From positions 2,195,833-2,259,832 of the forward strand of contig NW_009799103.1 in assembly GCF_000213175.1 (NCBI RefSeq): DNA of 64,000 nucleotides, read 5' to 3'. The translations under genes were made by a program, and so were the position numbers. This document shows, piece by piece, positions 25,584 through 38,897 of the stretch (its first letter is position 1; the number at the start of each line of letters is the position of its first letter). Source of the stretch: Neurospora tetrasperma FGSC 2508. Taxonomy: Eukaryota; Ascomycota; Sordariomycetes; Sordariales; Sordariaceae. The notes below the pieces were generated by a model, which was not told where the DNA came from, searched no databases, and was given only the letters and a program-made list of their open reading frames with translations.

Positions 25584-26985
25584 CGCGCTTTCTCCGCACC
25601 GCACGGCAGCGCAGCACACCAGCCTCACCGTACCCGTTACTTCTAGGTAGTGTAGTGTATGTTACACCGGTAAACTGAGTAAGAAGAAACTACATTAGTG
25701 TAGAGTCCCCTACCAACCTACCTAGAGTAGGTAAGCCTATCCAGCCGTCCTTCACAGCATCACGGGGTCAGCCTCACAGTTTGCTGGGACGGGGAACATC
25801 TTCTGGAAACCCAAGGAGCTATCGCAAGAATCATTCCGGGGTGCGACCCGGTAGCCTGCACAGTCCAGGGATCAACCTGCACCGAACACCTCCATAGCAC
25901 TTAAATTATCATTCCTAACAAGCCTCCTTAGGCTTTACCCTATAGACGGGTCGTTGTCCCCCTCAGGCAACCGGCTTATTGTCAAGCATAACGCTTGAGG
26001 GTGAAAGGTTCCCGAAAGACAGCAAACCTAACAATCTACGTATAGACGTTCAATTTTCATCATTCCATACTGGCCACCATTTTCTTAGCGGTCAAGTGCT
26101 CCTCCATTTTCTATCCCATTGTCCGTACTCAGAGTACCCTGGACCCCCTCCCCAGCAGATAGTGTCCACAGTGTAGTAGAGAGAGTATGTGCGCTAGCTC
26201 CAGGCTAGCATGTCGTAGACGCTTGGACCTCTGGTTCGCCCATCCGTCCGAGTCACCGTTTACACCGTCGGAGTAACGGATCTTAAATATGCCATGGGTG
26301 TCGGATTACCCAGGTCTCGAGGCTCAGAGACCGCATTGGTATTCATTACGTTCTCAGAGACAACTAGCGATTTGCCTAAGCGATCTCAATCGATCAGGTT
26401 TAAGTTACTCTTGCCTACTATATGAATATGATAGCGAGTAATTAAGGACGTCCTTGTAATCTACAAAGATAGGTAGTAGCTGCATATGCCTCGAATGGCA
26501 GTCTCCAAAGCACGGATTTGACTAGTTTTGGGTAGCTAAGCAAGACGCAAGGCTTGTAAGACTTGGCAAAGCAAAGATCACTTCCCTTCTTGGTATGTAC
26601 CTAGTGTAGTGAACTGCGTACACAAGTAGACGAAATGTGAACCCAATATATGGCCAGGTGCTGAAGTGATGATTTGTGCCTTAGGCAGCCACTCTCCAAT
26701 ACGGAAGCGCGTCCTGCAAGCCCATCCAAATCGCCTGTGCAGAGCCCCCGGTATCAACGTACCTCTTCCCAATTGCGCAATTGCGGATTCCCTCATCATT
26801 TCTATCTTATCCTACCATTCACCGCCTCAGCCCAAAATCGCACGACAGCCGATTATCACTTGTCTCTACCGCAGCCAAAGAGGTACGTGCTAAGCTGTTG
26901 GACGAAAAAGGATATACGCCTACAACGTTCGTTTCGTCGAGCTCCACGAGCGGGACCCACGGTGAACGAGTCAGTTTAATCCACC
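25150..26985. other. Intergenic region between KGD2 and NDUFB9-like gene
   Basis: About 1.8 kb upstream of two divergent genes. It holds a 29-base T run (25555-25583) about 400 bp upstream of the KGD2 start, a possible promoter element, and TAGG/CCTACCTA-type short repeats at 25.65-25.74 kb. I see no gene. Short frames at 25.3-26.9 kb have no recognisable product. Confidence 0.6.
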
Positions 26986-27537
26986 ATGTCGACGCGACCG
27001 GCTGTCTTGTCAGTATATCCATGTCCTCCATCATGGCGACAAGAACAAGGATCTTATACCTTCTGTTGACAGGTCCCTTTACCGACGCTCACTGAAGCTC
27101 TCGCTCGACTGGGCTGTCAATCGCCAACTATGGCGCGGCCAGGCCCTCTACATTCGCTCCCTGTTCGAAAAGAACCGCGACGTCCACGATCCTAGGCAAC
27201 TACGGGTGCGCAGCGCTGTTCACAGGATATAATAGTCTGCCCTAGCTGACCAATCGCCTTAGGTGCTCTTGAGAGAGACGGAGAAGCTCCTGGAGCATTG
27301 GAAACATCCCGACCCCTTTGTTCCTCCACTTTCTCCCGGAGGCAAGCAGTCTTTCACTTGCGATCGAGCAAAGGTTGAAGTCTTGCTAATGTCAATTAGG
27401 TTCAAAATACGAGAGGAACCTGCCTGCTCACGTTCTGGACCGTAAGTTTGCGTCCATGTAATCCATCTGATCCATCACGCTGCCAGCCGCTAATATCTCT
27501 GGCCTCGATCACAGCTCCTCCGCCGCTCAAGTTCTGA
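26986..27537 (+). CDS. NADH dehydrogenase (complex I) LYR subunit, NDUFB9/B22 type
   Basis: Accessory LYR-motif subunit of mitochondrial complex I. Exons: 26986-27008, 27073-27205, 27263-27341, 27400-27441, 27515-27537, giving 99 aa. The LYR motif is in LSLYRRSLK (residues 8-16), followed by LWRGQALYIRSLFE, a KLLEHWKHPDP block, PGGSKYERNLP, and a C-terminal LDPPPPLKF. The latter part matches NDUFB9-type conservation and is what fixes every splice site. Intron 3 is GC-AG (donor GAG|GCAAGC at 27342, acceptor ending 27399, TGCTAAT branch). Intron 1 uses GTCAGT. The first exon is the least certain: the N-terminus is shorter than I would expect, and an extra upstream exon is possible. CCACCATG surrounds the chosen start. 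Confidence 0.85.
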
Positions 27538-28606
<1,069 letters not shown>

Positions 28607-28844
28607 TTTGATAGTTTGATTGGGTGTGGTTGAAAAAATGGGTGTTCGTTGGAGCGGTAAGACTCGGAAGTCGCGTCGTTTCGGTTGACGTAGAAAGCAG
28701 AAGTTGGTTGTTGGGAAGTGTAGTTGAGGTGGAAGAGAAGGAGGGCTGGCGGGGGATGTGCATATTAAGTAGTTTTCGCGTCAGGGCGCTGCAAACACGG
28801 ATCAGCCACGCTTTCCAGAGGTTGTTGATCGAGGCGTTGGGGCT

Positions 28845-28935
28845 AATCCCAAAATGGGGCTGCACGACGCGATTGTGGGTAGTAAGCAAAAATTGGCTTG
28901 GACCGTCCATTGGTCAGACACCAAAGTGGGGTCTT
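28845..28935 (-). promoter_or_regulatory. Putative H2A promoter elements
   Basis: About 240-330 bp upstream of the H2A start lie two CCAAT boxes on the - strand (28892-28896 and 28909-28913) flanked by a near-repeated motif, CCAAAATGGGG (near 28850) and CCAAAGTGGGG (near 28921). Paired CCAAT boxes are common in histone promoters. Function is inferred only. Confidence 0.4.
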
Positions 28936-31000
28936 GCTGACGACAATCAAAAGCTCCAAATTACAGCACTACCGCAGCTACCCTGATTTTACAAATATTA
29001 AGGGAAGCCCGCCCAACAAGTCAGGGCTTTCGTCAGTTTCCCTTTCTATGCCCTTGCACGCGACATTCGCCAACCATCTTAACACTCACCAAACATGCGA
29101 CTGACGAATTGCCGTGGCCACCAAATTGTCAAATCCAAATCAGCCAATTGCAATATTTCTATGCCCAGTACCAGCTGTTTTCGCTGAGGCCCTTTTTATC
29201 AATCATTTATTTTATTCGAGTTTCATCTTGCAATTTTTTTTTCTCTCCTCCACCGCGGTCCTTTCCTTACCCTCACCGAGGCGCATAGAAGGGCCAACAA
29301 GACATGTTGGCTGATTGGCATCGCAAGTCTATATGCTATTCGTGGCCATTTGTGTCTTGGTTTTGGTATATTCTATGGGGGGCGGAAACACAAATTTTCC
29401 CTATCGCGATCTGCCAGCAACAAACGAGTCAGGTCCTCTGCTACACCTTTAACACCAATTACGATCCTGGAAGGTTCTCACTATTACTGACTATACCTGT
29501 CAATTGGCTGATCTTGGACACCTGGTAGCGGCTTTGCTCTTCTTCGTCGAAATTTCATCTGATAGTGCAGCCAGCGACGCTGACTCTCGTGCAATGACCG
29601 CACTGGTTGACTGGTTGATGTATCGAGCGGAACCCGCCCTTCCCTTCTTTTACGGACATCGCAGACCACGATCCGACTCGGAAGTCGCCTCATTTCTGAA
29701 GGGGAAAAAAATCTGAGGCTCAGATTCGAAATCTGTAGTGAACCTTGGGCCATGCCAAATCTGCCGCATTTCTGTTGTCTACTTGGGGAGGCAAGTAAGT
29801 GTGATTGATAACGGAATGCAGCTCATCTACCAGGATCCTCATCGTGTTCTTTCGCTCATGAGACATTCCAGTTTGCAAATATGTGGATCAAGTTCGCTCT
29901 TACCCATCTTTACAAACCTGTGGTTTCGAGCTGTGTAGTCTTTCCCACGTGTGCAATGTGCTTCAAAACCTTCGTGACATATCATTAAAACCCCAAACCT
30001 TGCTCACCAGTGGTGAGTGACATGCACTTGGCAATGCACACCCAGATCCCATCAGCGATCAGGCGGATCCTGTGTCCCCATCTAAGCCCTACCCGAAGAA
30101 TCGGCACTTTCCCCGGATGTTCGAATCCAGCTTCCTCCGCATTTATGTGCCACTGGGGTTCAGTCTGCCTTCTCGCCCTGTCGCGGACCTTGGACAATAT
30201 GGAGTTGGGATTACTGGAACCAATCATGTCGTACGCCCGTGGCGTAGTATTGAGAAATTGAATGGGGATGGTGTTGCTAGAGATTTTGGCGTGCATTCTG
30301 CCCTATAGCCTCTGATTACGTACGCCAGCTCCATGGGTACCGATATGGGTACTCTGCCCGGGACCGGACAGGATTCTTAAAGTGGTGTCTCCTCACTCCT
30401 GTTCCCCCCCACAAGAGACACCCGACCAGGGCAGTCCCGTCGTCATCAACAGCCAGCGGAACGTGATAATCACGGACAGATTGGGATCGCGCGCCCAGCC
30501 AGTGTTTCCCGATAACATGAGGAATAAGCCTGTTCGTGTCCTTACTATGTGCAGATTCTAAACTGCTCATAGATCATTACCCACCACAGGAAAATTGAGC
30601 AGCGACTCCCATCCGTTTCCTGGAGCTTGTTGTTGTTGAAAGGAGCGGGCCAGTGGGTCGGGGGTCGCGGTTCAAGCCGGGTTCTTTGGTAGTGTAGGGC
30701 CACGGACTCCAAAACGCGGCGGCAGAGCCCGGGGGACCTTGCGGGTTTTTGGACAGCGACATGCATGCATGTACCGTTGCGAGTTCCTGTATCGATTCTC
30801 AAATTCCCTATGATGGCCCCTTCCAGGTGGGCTGTCGTAGCGCACGAGCCAACGTGGCATGGGCCTGGAAATGCCAAGCACCAAGTGCTTCAGTGGTTGT
30901 GCACCTGGCTTTGTACATAGGTACCTAGGCTAGTGTAGGTTGGGGACTTTTTTTTTCTACCAAATCAGGTAGGTATCTTACTCCACTTTTCGCGCACCGC
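28936..31000. other. Long H2A-H2B intergenic region
   Basis: Unmutated, balanced-composition DNA between divergent histone genes. Frames up to about 110 aa exist on both strands (for example 30545-30877), but none has a recognisable domain, splice-consistent extension or convincing codon pattern. B-box-like strings near 30120 and 30670 lack tRNA folds. I see no gene. Confidence 0.5.
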
Positions 31001-31207
31001 CCAGATCAATCAGTCAATCAGTCCGTGCCAGCGCCCGGCGCGTCCAGCTACAAAAAGGCACATCCCCCCTCGCCAACCTCAATTTTCTCCTTCCAACAAC
31101 CACTTCTCTCGACTTTTGTCCGCGACCATTCACGACCGAAGCAAAAACGCCCGCTTACGCATATCCATCTGTTGAATTTTAATTCTCGAACTATCGAAAT
31201 CACCAAA
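31001..31207 (+). promoter_or_regulatory. Putative H2B promoter and 5' UTR
   Basis: A tandem CAATCAGT at 31007-31022 is followed by a TATA-like TACAAAAAG near 31050 and a pyrimidine-rich stretch, then the CACCAAAATG start context. Elements are assigned by position only. Confidence 0.4.
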
Positions 31208-31897
<690 letters not shown>

Positions 31898-32926
31898 GTG
31901 TTCTGTGATGGGGTGTTTCGTGTCTTTCCTCTCATTTTCTGTCTAGGGCATTAGGATTTGTTGGCATTTGGGTGTCACTTACGAGGAGACTTTTGGCCAG
32001 AGGTTCCAACACAATCCGCTTGGCGTCTCTTCTAATTGCAATGCGTTACGGATGGTCTGCTTTTTTTTATTATCTTTGGGGGCAATGTCTTCTCACGGCT
32101 TATGGGGTTCTTGCGATTGTACAATAACATACCTTGACATCAGGGTTTCGGACGAAATGAAATCGTGCACATGATCAAAGAACATAGCGTGTTCAGTTTG
32201 ATCAGTGACGGCGCCTTCGCTTCAACGACACGGGGCAACAAAAAATGAACATCCAGCAAGGGCCCTCAAATGCATGGCTCTGTTTTGACCGACGAAACCA
32301 ACCATAACTGCCATGACCCCAAGGGCACCATCGCGGCTTTGAAACTCTGAAATGGAGTTTGGCCCGATGTCACTGGGCATGGTTAGTGAGTACGTTCGTC
32401 AGAACTAGTCAAGCCCATGGTTTGGCCTCACAAAGAGAGGGTTCGGAGCTGGGCCGATTTAGCGAAGGAATAGTCGTTTCTCGTGGACGAGCCACTGTTG
32501 CCTATGGTGATCGTTGAGGCAAAAAGAGAGGGGGGGGCGGTTGGAGCACCGAACCGAGCGTTTATGATCTATGTTATGTAATGGGCTACGCAGGAGAGAG
32601 GTGTGATGCAGGAGGTAAAGACCTAACGTCGACAGTCTGTTTCCGGCATATGCATCTCGACGTCGTGATGGGAGAGCTAGTTATAACCAGTCACTGCTTG
32701 CACCAGAAAAGAACCCCCCTTTGATTTCCTGTTCTTTGGCATTTTTGGTTCCCTCTTTTCACATTTTCGCACTTCCTGTGTACAAGCGTAGACCATGCCA
32801 GGTGATATGTATGCACAGTGGAGGATCTGGATCCCGTCGAATATTGATACTTACACATCTTTGCCGCGGTACACCTCGAGGTCGTTCAGCCCAGGCATTC
32901 CTGCTCACAAGTTGGTACCCAGCATC
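31898..32926. other. Convergent spacer between H2B and SQS1-like gene
   Basis: About 1 kb containing the 3' UTRs of two convergent genes. No gene or structured RNA recognised. Confidence 0.55.
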
Positions 32927-35136
32927 TTATCCAAGACCTGCCTTGGATCGCTTGACAACCTGCTTCACAGGTTCCAGAATTCCCTTGTTATCCAAGCTAC
33001 CGAGACCCATCCCCTTACTCCATCCCATCTTTTCCAGCATGGCGCGGCCCTTATTCTCCTGGCCTAATTCCGGGGCTGAGGCTCCCACAATTTCACCTTC
33101 ACGTACTGTGACGGCTTGGTGACCGGAACGTCCACCGCCGCCACCAGACGGGGTTTTGTACGAGGGTTTGCCCTTCGCATCAAGTCGGTGGAAGTACTTC
33201 CGGTTAATTCGTACCGCTGCCTGGTCAACATGAGTGACCACTTCTTCACTTCGGTGTCCTTTGTATCTCAAGGTGGCTTTCGTGCGGTATAGAATCGGAC
33301 GGCGCTGGTCTCCCTTTCCCGTTGACTGAGATTTGATTTTGAGCTTGTTGGCCAATTCGTGAAGAACCTTGCGAGCCTGTTTATCCATTGGGGGAAACTG
33401 GAGACTGGAAAAGCAGGAGTCATGTTAGTTGAATTGCACGCGAGGCTTAGAAGGGAGGACGGAATGAAGATGATAGATGAACCGTTCCGAACTGCATACC
33501 TCTCTTCTGTGGTGAGGAGAAATGCCACAAGCTCAGTTTTGATGTCGTCAAGTGTCATCCCAGTGAGATACTTGACGCGCAAGTCGTCTGGGTTGGCACG
33601 TTTACCCAAAAGGCCTTGGGCACGCAATTCCTCCCGCTCGAGCTTGCGCTGCTTTTTCCTCTCTCTATCTTTCTGCCATGCAGTCTTCAAAACTAGTTCA
33701 ATCTCAGAGTCTGACACATTGAAGTTGGGAGGTTGTTTATTGCGCCGATTCCGTCCTGGTGGGATAAACCCGGGGTTGACCCATCCATCAGTCAACTCGA
33801 GACCGTCAAATGCATCCGCCACTGCGGTGGCACTGGGAAACCCTTCGGTTCGGCCTGCACGCTTTTTATTCTTGGCCTTTTGGACGTTGAAAGCCGCCTC
33901 CTCTGAGAACAAGACCAGTTCGTTGCTTCCCATGCCCAGTTCCTCTTGTTTAGCGAAGAGACGAGCAAGTGTCTCGTCGTCGATGTCTTCTTCATCAATA
34001 TCCAGTTGCTCGTTTTCACCACTATCGTCGCTGGCGTTGCTACCGCCTGTCTCAGACATGGCATCCATGTCATCCGATTCGTCCCCAAAGTTGACAGAGT
34101 TCCCATTTCCACCTAGGTCCCTGCGGTTGGCGAAAGTCCTGAGGTGGCTGGTGAGTATGTCATCTCCATCGGAGTCGTCCGCAAGATTGGCGATATAGTC
34201 AGCCAGGATTTCATCCTCGTCATCATCCTCCATGTATTTCTGTTCCCGCTTCGAATCTCGCTTCGAGTCCCGCTTGGGGCTCTTTCGTTTAAATGCGGAC
34301 GTGGGCCTGCCACCTTGCGCAGAAGTAGGCCTGGCTGCAATGATCACCTTCGTACTCGTGGAGGCTGCAGCAGTTCCGGTACTGCCAACCATGGGTTGAC
34401 GAGTCATGTTGGTAGCATGGTTTCTTGGCTCGCATACCGGCTGGACTGTGGGTTGGACATGCGTGGTTCTGCCTCGGAAGAGAATAATCTCCTCACTCGA
34501 GTCGGAATGATCAGCAAGCGGCTGGCGATTTGGAATCGGCACGGGCGGTTGATCTGTGCCAACCACAGTTTCGTCCCGAGCTACGTCGAAAAAGAAGAGC
34601 TGCTCGGTAGCTTCAACATTCTCGTCTGTCTTCGCGACCGGGTCGGTTTCGTCGTGAGTGCTATCGTTGCGGCTGGGCTCGGACTGTTGTACATCGATGC
34701 CCAGCGGCTTTGAGTTTTCTCCAACGGCTTCAACCGTAGCTTCCTGAATCTCATTGAGCTGAAGCTGAATCTCCTCTGCGGTATCCACCCCAACCAATGT
34801 TGGGGATGCAGGAGGTAACAACTCAGGCTGCTTGAGCGGCTCGATGTAGCCGGCACTCACAAACTGGACAGGCTTCGTCCTGAGACTCGTACCCAAAAGT
34901 AGTTGATGGGATGTCGTGTTTCTAGCCTCATCTCGCATGGTGAACCCTAAGGTCGGTGTCAGATGGGCGACTGCATGAAAGTGGAAGAAGGGAATTCTAC
35001 CATGGTTGCTCGCGGCTATCCCGGTGTTCAAACTTTCTGCGGTTGCAGCGCTCCGTATGGTTTTCTGTGCTGCTGTAGCTCGCATACGGGCAGTTTTGGG
35101 TCCCGCATGTGGCCGTTTACCCTTCTTAGGCGCCAT
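32927..35136 (-). CDS. SQS1: R3H and G-patch domain protein, SQS1/PFA1-like
   Basis: Likely nuclear G-patch cofactor of the DEAH helicase Prp43, acting in splicing and ribosome biogenesis (known role of yeast Sqs1/Pfa1). Two exons on the - strand: 35136-33500 and 33404-32927, joined GAG AG|T, giving 704 aa. The N-terminus is basic (MAPKKGKRPHAGPKTARMR). DEARNTTSHQLL (about 69-80) is a conserved family block. The centre is very acidic (EDDDEDEILADYIANLADD). The R3H domain (about 552-592, starting MDKQARKVLHELANKLKIKS) and a terminal G-patch (663-704, AMLEKMGWSKGMGLG) follow, matching the family order. The start lies about 330 bp from the next RIP block. Confidence 0.88.
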
Positions 35137-35499
35137 AGCGGGCGTAGATGATGATGCTGTGTCTGGGTCAATGCCGGTAAAAGACGTTCACCTTCGGAAA
35201 TGGAGGCTGGCGGAGAGGGATAAGGAGCAGCATAAAGGTAGGTCTATACTAGAACCTGTGGCTGTGGCAAATTGGATATCAAGCAGTAGCCTGGAGAAAG
35301 ACTGGTACCTGTCATGATTTTCCGGCGCGGTGGAGGAAAATCTCGTTTGCCGTGTCGACGTAGCCAAAACTGCTTTCCGTTTCCGGAAACAGTGCTCCTG
35401 GGCCACTGGGCGTAGGTAGGTAGCAAGGTAGGTACCTCTAGGCTAATTAGATAGACGTCGTCGTGCGCGCAAGAGGGGTCTTATAGTATATAGTCTCTA
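35137..35499. other. SQS1-like upstream region and island edge
   Basis: Short upstream region with GTAGGTAGGTA-type repeats near 35.41-35.44 kb, typical of intergenic DNA elsewhere in this window. Composition becomes AT-rich from about 35.47 kb. Confidence 0.5.
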
Positions 35500-35639
35500 T
35501 CACATTGACCCCCGTCGAAAACCTTCAGCGGACCCGCCCCATAGAAATGTAAGTCTCCCCTCTTCGAACTTTATAAGAGGAAGTCTATTACAATTTTGCA
35601 CAAAAATGCTGTTGGCTGTAGTAAACTCTATATAAATTG

Positions 35640-36018
35640 GAAATTCTATTTTTATATAATTCCTTATAATAAAGTTAATAAAGATTATTAAGAATAGAAT
35701 TGGGTATTTAAGGACTAGTTTTTTAAAGTTCTTTCTAAATATATAGTTTTTATAACGCTCGGACCACCCGTTAAAGTAATGCAACTTTAAAAATAAACCT
35801 CCATTAGCTGTAGTTGCTTTAAAAGTTTTGGATACTCCTTATTGTCAACTTAATTAGAATTCATATAGTTACAAAAAATATATATGGAGGATGGCCTCAA
35901 TAAGACGGTTCCAATGGTACCATTTTTGTAGTGTATGGACTACTCGTTAAGGTAATTCAACCTTGAGGGGGTAGTATTTTATTATTCTCCTTTTAAATTT
36001 CTTTTATTTCTAACCTTA
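35640..36018. repeat. Tandem repeat of about 175 bp, host sequence of the nested insertions
   Basis: The phrase GGACCACCCGTTAAAGTAAT (35763) recurs as GGACTACTCGTTAAGGTAAT (35938) about 175 bp later, and again at 53134 (GACTACCCATTTAGGTAAT). The segment before it, ATGGCCTCAATAAGACGGTT (about 35890), recurs at about 39070 as a RIP-altered copy. Removing the transposons between 36019 and 53128 restores a second unit of similar length. At least two units plus a partial one are present. No coding content. Confidence 0.6.
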
Positions 36019-36355
36019 TATTACGGGGCTGGCGCCCAAGGGTGTTTGCCTAGCTGGCACCCGTGTAAGCCAGACATGCCTTCTGGTTGGGTGCACTGGC
36101 CAGTCAGCTGTCGATAGCTGTCTTAACGCCGGATGCACCGCATGCCATTGGGTACATCTCTTGGGGCGCCGCACGGGCCATATTTCTAGCCTTAGCATTC
36201 TTAGCATTTCTAGTACCTTCAATACCTACTATATTTTATATATTTAAATATCGGCTCTATACTAACTATATTAATATAAAACCTCCTCCTCTTTATCAGT
36301 TATTTCATACTCTTTTTAAAGCTTACCTATATATATACTTCATAAATCTCTTATA
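36019..36355 (+). repeat. Element A 5' LTR
   Basis: 337 bp, starts TATTACGGGGCTGGCGCCC (RIP form of TGTTACGG) and ends CTCTTATA. It matches the 3' LTR and the solo copy at 49661-49987. Confidence 0.85.
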
Positions 36356-37946
36356 TTATAACCGACCCTCTTCTTAATCCCTCTCCAATTCCTTAGTTTC
36401 TTCTAATTACTTAAAGAGTTCTTTAGCCGCCAACCCTTTTTTTACCTTACTATACTATAGCTTCAATTCCTTAGGCTTAAAATACTTCCGAGCGCTAATA
36501 GTAATTCGCCGTAGCTATCCAAACCCTTATTAGCGAAATTAGTCGTCTCCAAACTACCGGGAGCTCTAACGCAAAGCTTATTCTACCTTACCTTAACAAG
36601 TTTATAGAGGATAAGAAGGATCTTAATATATAAATCTATATAATTAAAGTAAAATTGTACGTTAATAGCCCAGCTATTAGTAATTTAGAGGCCTAATTCT
36701 ACTACCTCTACTCTAGCTTTCTACTCACCTTCCGCCGAACTCTCTTTTATTTTGTATAATTTCTAATAAATTAAACCCGGGCCCGATTTCTCGAAAAGCT
36801 CCAGGTTAATTATAGTAAAGTCAATTAAAATAAAAAAGCCGGCTTTAAATTCTTTACTTTATAATAGAAATTTTAAGAATCTATATCCTACTTCCTTATC
36901 CACTTTAAAAAAGTCCTTTACTGAACTAAAGTTAATACGTAGCTAAATTAGACTATTATTAATTCATTAATACCTTCTTTAAATAATAAGTAGCTCGAAC
37001 GCTTCTATAAACAGCCGGAAGCTCTAAATTCCTATTCAGAATTATACGCCTTTTTAAAATACTTTAATAGTAATAATTTTCTTAGAAGGAGTAGTACGGG
37101 GTATTTAGGGAGTTCAAGCTCTAATACCGCTGCTGTTTATATTAATAGGAGGAAACTAATAAATATTATTACTATTCAAACTATAAAGAGTTCTTACAGT
37201 CCGTTGTATACTCAATAAAAGAAGTAAAAGAAGAAGGGTACTTATACAACTTATAACTTACTTTCCTATTGGGCTAATACTTATCTAAATAAATAGAAAG
37301 TTTAAGTCCAGTATATCCGGGTTACTCTAGAATCGAATAGAAGCCCGGAGGAAGATAACAAAATTAATAATAATAGTAATAAATATTAAGGTATAGATAT
37401 TAGTTTAGTAAGACCCGAAGGGTAGGCTCTAGAGCTCTATTAGTATTAAAAAAGATATTGGTTCTATTAATACTAGAGGATTTTAGAATTGCCCAGGAAG
37501 GCTACGCATATCCTACTTGCGCATTAAATAGTAGCGAATCTTATTAAAAATATATATATTTAAATATTACCATAGGGTGACTGGATAACAGTTATAACAT
37601 ATAGATTAAAGTAGGGTAATAGTCTTCATAATTAAATAAGATTAGACGTTATAAGGTTGGATTTAGAAATGCCCAGCCTAATACGGTAGCTACCGTATAG
37701 TCTAAGGATATAGCCGGCACTAGTATATATATATAAATAATAGGTATTAAAATAATTAATAGGACTTTCCTAAGGAGATATATTCTATTTTATCATTAAT
37801 TGTTTATTTAATTGTTTTCTCTTATAAAAACCCACGTAGCAAGGAATTAGGAGTGTTCAAAAGCACCAGGGTTATTAGAACATTTAGATTCTTTCTTTTA
37901 TATATAGTATTTCTAGCTATTTTTCGAAGGGAGAGGTGGGAAGTAA

Positions 37947-38165
37947 TGTTACGGGGCTGGCGCCTAAGGGTGTTTACCTAGCTGGCACCTATATAAACCA
38001 AACATACCTTCTAATTAGGTATACTAACTAGTCAGCTATTGATAGTCATCTTAGCGCCAGATATACTACGTACTATTAGGTACATCGTTCGGGGCGCCGC
38101 ACGGGCTATATTTCTAGCCTTAACATTCTTAGCATTTCTAGTATCTTCAATGCCCACTATATTTC
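37947..38165 (+). repeat. Element A 3' LTR, first part
   Basis: Starts TGTTACGGGGCTGGCGCC; interrupted after ACTATATTTC by the 732-bp insertion. Confidence 0.85.
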
Positions 38166-38612
38166 ATTGAGACGCCCATACTTTTAGAGCTTGCCCGGCC
38201 GTTGTCGTAGGCCCAAAAGGTAATATGGAAGATCTATACCAAAGGTTATGGTCTATAGGCTCACTCCAACGCTGCAAGCGAAGAAGGTACAGCGTATCTA
38301 TCTATAATAGGCTAGAATGTAAAAAATTACCTATTTTAGTACGTGCTTGGTAGTCCCAAATGGGAAAATTTAGCGCTAAGTAGGATACGGTTCAAATAGC
38401 AACTCAAAAAAGCCACTTTTTCCATTGCAATGAAGATTCCTGTTCGACCGTCGCGTGCATCAAAATGCACATGGGGTCAAAATGACGAGAAAGAAAAGGC
38501 GGTTATTTTAGTACCGGTAGCATTGTAGTACACGCCCTAGTCGTCGAGAAAAATGCAAAAGAAGTTGAAAATAAGGATTTTGGTAGCAAATGCGCCCGGG
38601 CGTTGCAAATCA

Positions 38613-38680
38613 CCAAGTCCCAGAAATGGCCAAGTCCTAGAAATGACCAAGTCCCAGAAATGACCAAGTCCTAGACTAGG
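38613..38680. repeat. 17-bp tandem repeat, four units
   Basis: Units at 38613, 38630, 38647 and 38664, differing by C/T and G/A changes; the fourth is divergent at its end. Confidence 0.85.
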
Positions 38681-38707
38681 ATCTTGAACCCTGAGAGTCG
38701 GGAAGGA

Positions 38708-38725
38708 GGGTTAGGGTTAGGGTTA
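38708..38725 (+). repeat. Interstitial telomere repeat (TTAGGG)3
   Basis: GGGTTAGGGTTAGGGTTA, the telomere repeat of most filamentous fungi, lying inside the 732-bp insertion and far from any visible chromosome end. Confidence 0.85.
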
Positions 38726-38783
38726 AAAATCGAAAATTCGGAGAAAAAGAAAAAAGGAAAAAAAAATTCAAATTTTTGCCTTT

Positions 38784-38834
<51 letters not shown>

Positions 38835-38897
38835 CCTTAAAAATACTAAGTATAAGCGTCTCTCTATCTCCCCTGGACTTTGGCTCTGCCCAGGGGA

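Larger units (their letters stand above)
38166..38897. mobile_element. 732-bp insertion with telomere repeats, 17-bp repeats and T42
   Basis: Unmutated sequence interrupting the 3' LTR of element A, flanked by a 10-bp duplication ACTATATTTC (38156-38165) / ACTATATTTT (38898-38907). It contains four 17-bp units starting CCAAGTCCCAGAAATGG at 38613-38680, three TTAGGG telomere units at 38708-38725, and a 42-base T run at 38787-38828, followed by 69 bp. No ORF of note. The long duplication and poly-T fit a LINE-mobilised retroposon, although the T run is not terminal. It could also be repair filler derived from a chromosome end. Confidence 0.65.

Noticed and set aside
30110-30685. B-box-like strings GTTCGAATCC and GGTTCAAGCC
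   Set aside because: No acceptor or anticodon stem can be formed around either; not tRNA genes.
30010-30884. Overlapping frames of 60-110 codons in the H2A-H2B spacer
   Set aside because: Frames on both strands overlap, none matches a family or is extended by plausible splicing.
33359-34713. Long + strand frames opposite the SQS1-like gene
   Set aside because: Antisense reading of acidic, repetitive codons; no domain.
38613-38680. Regularly spaced short repeats suggesting a CRISPR-like array
   Set aside because: Units are directly adjacent without spacers, in a eukaryotic genome; a simple 17-bp tandem repeat.
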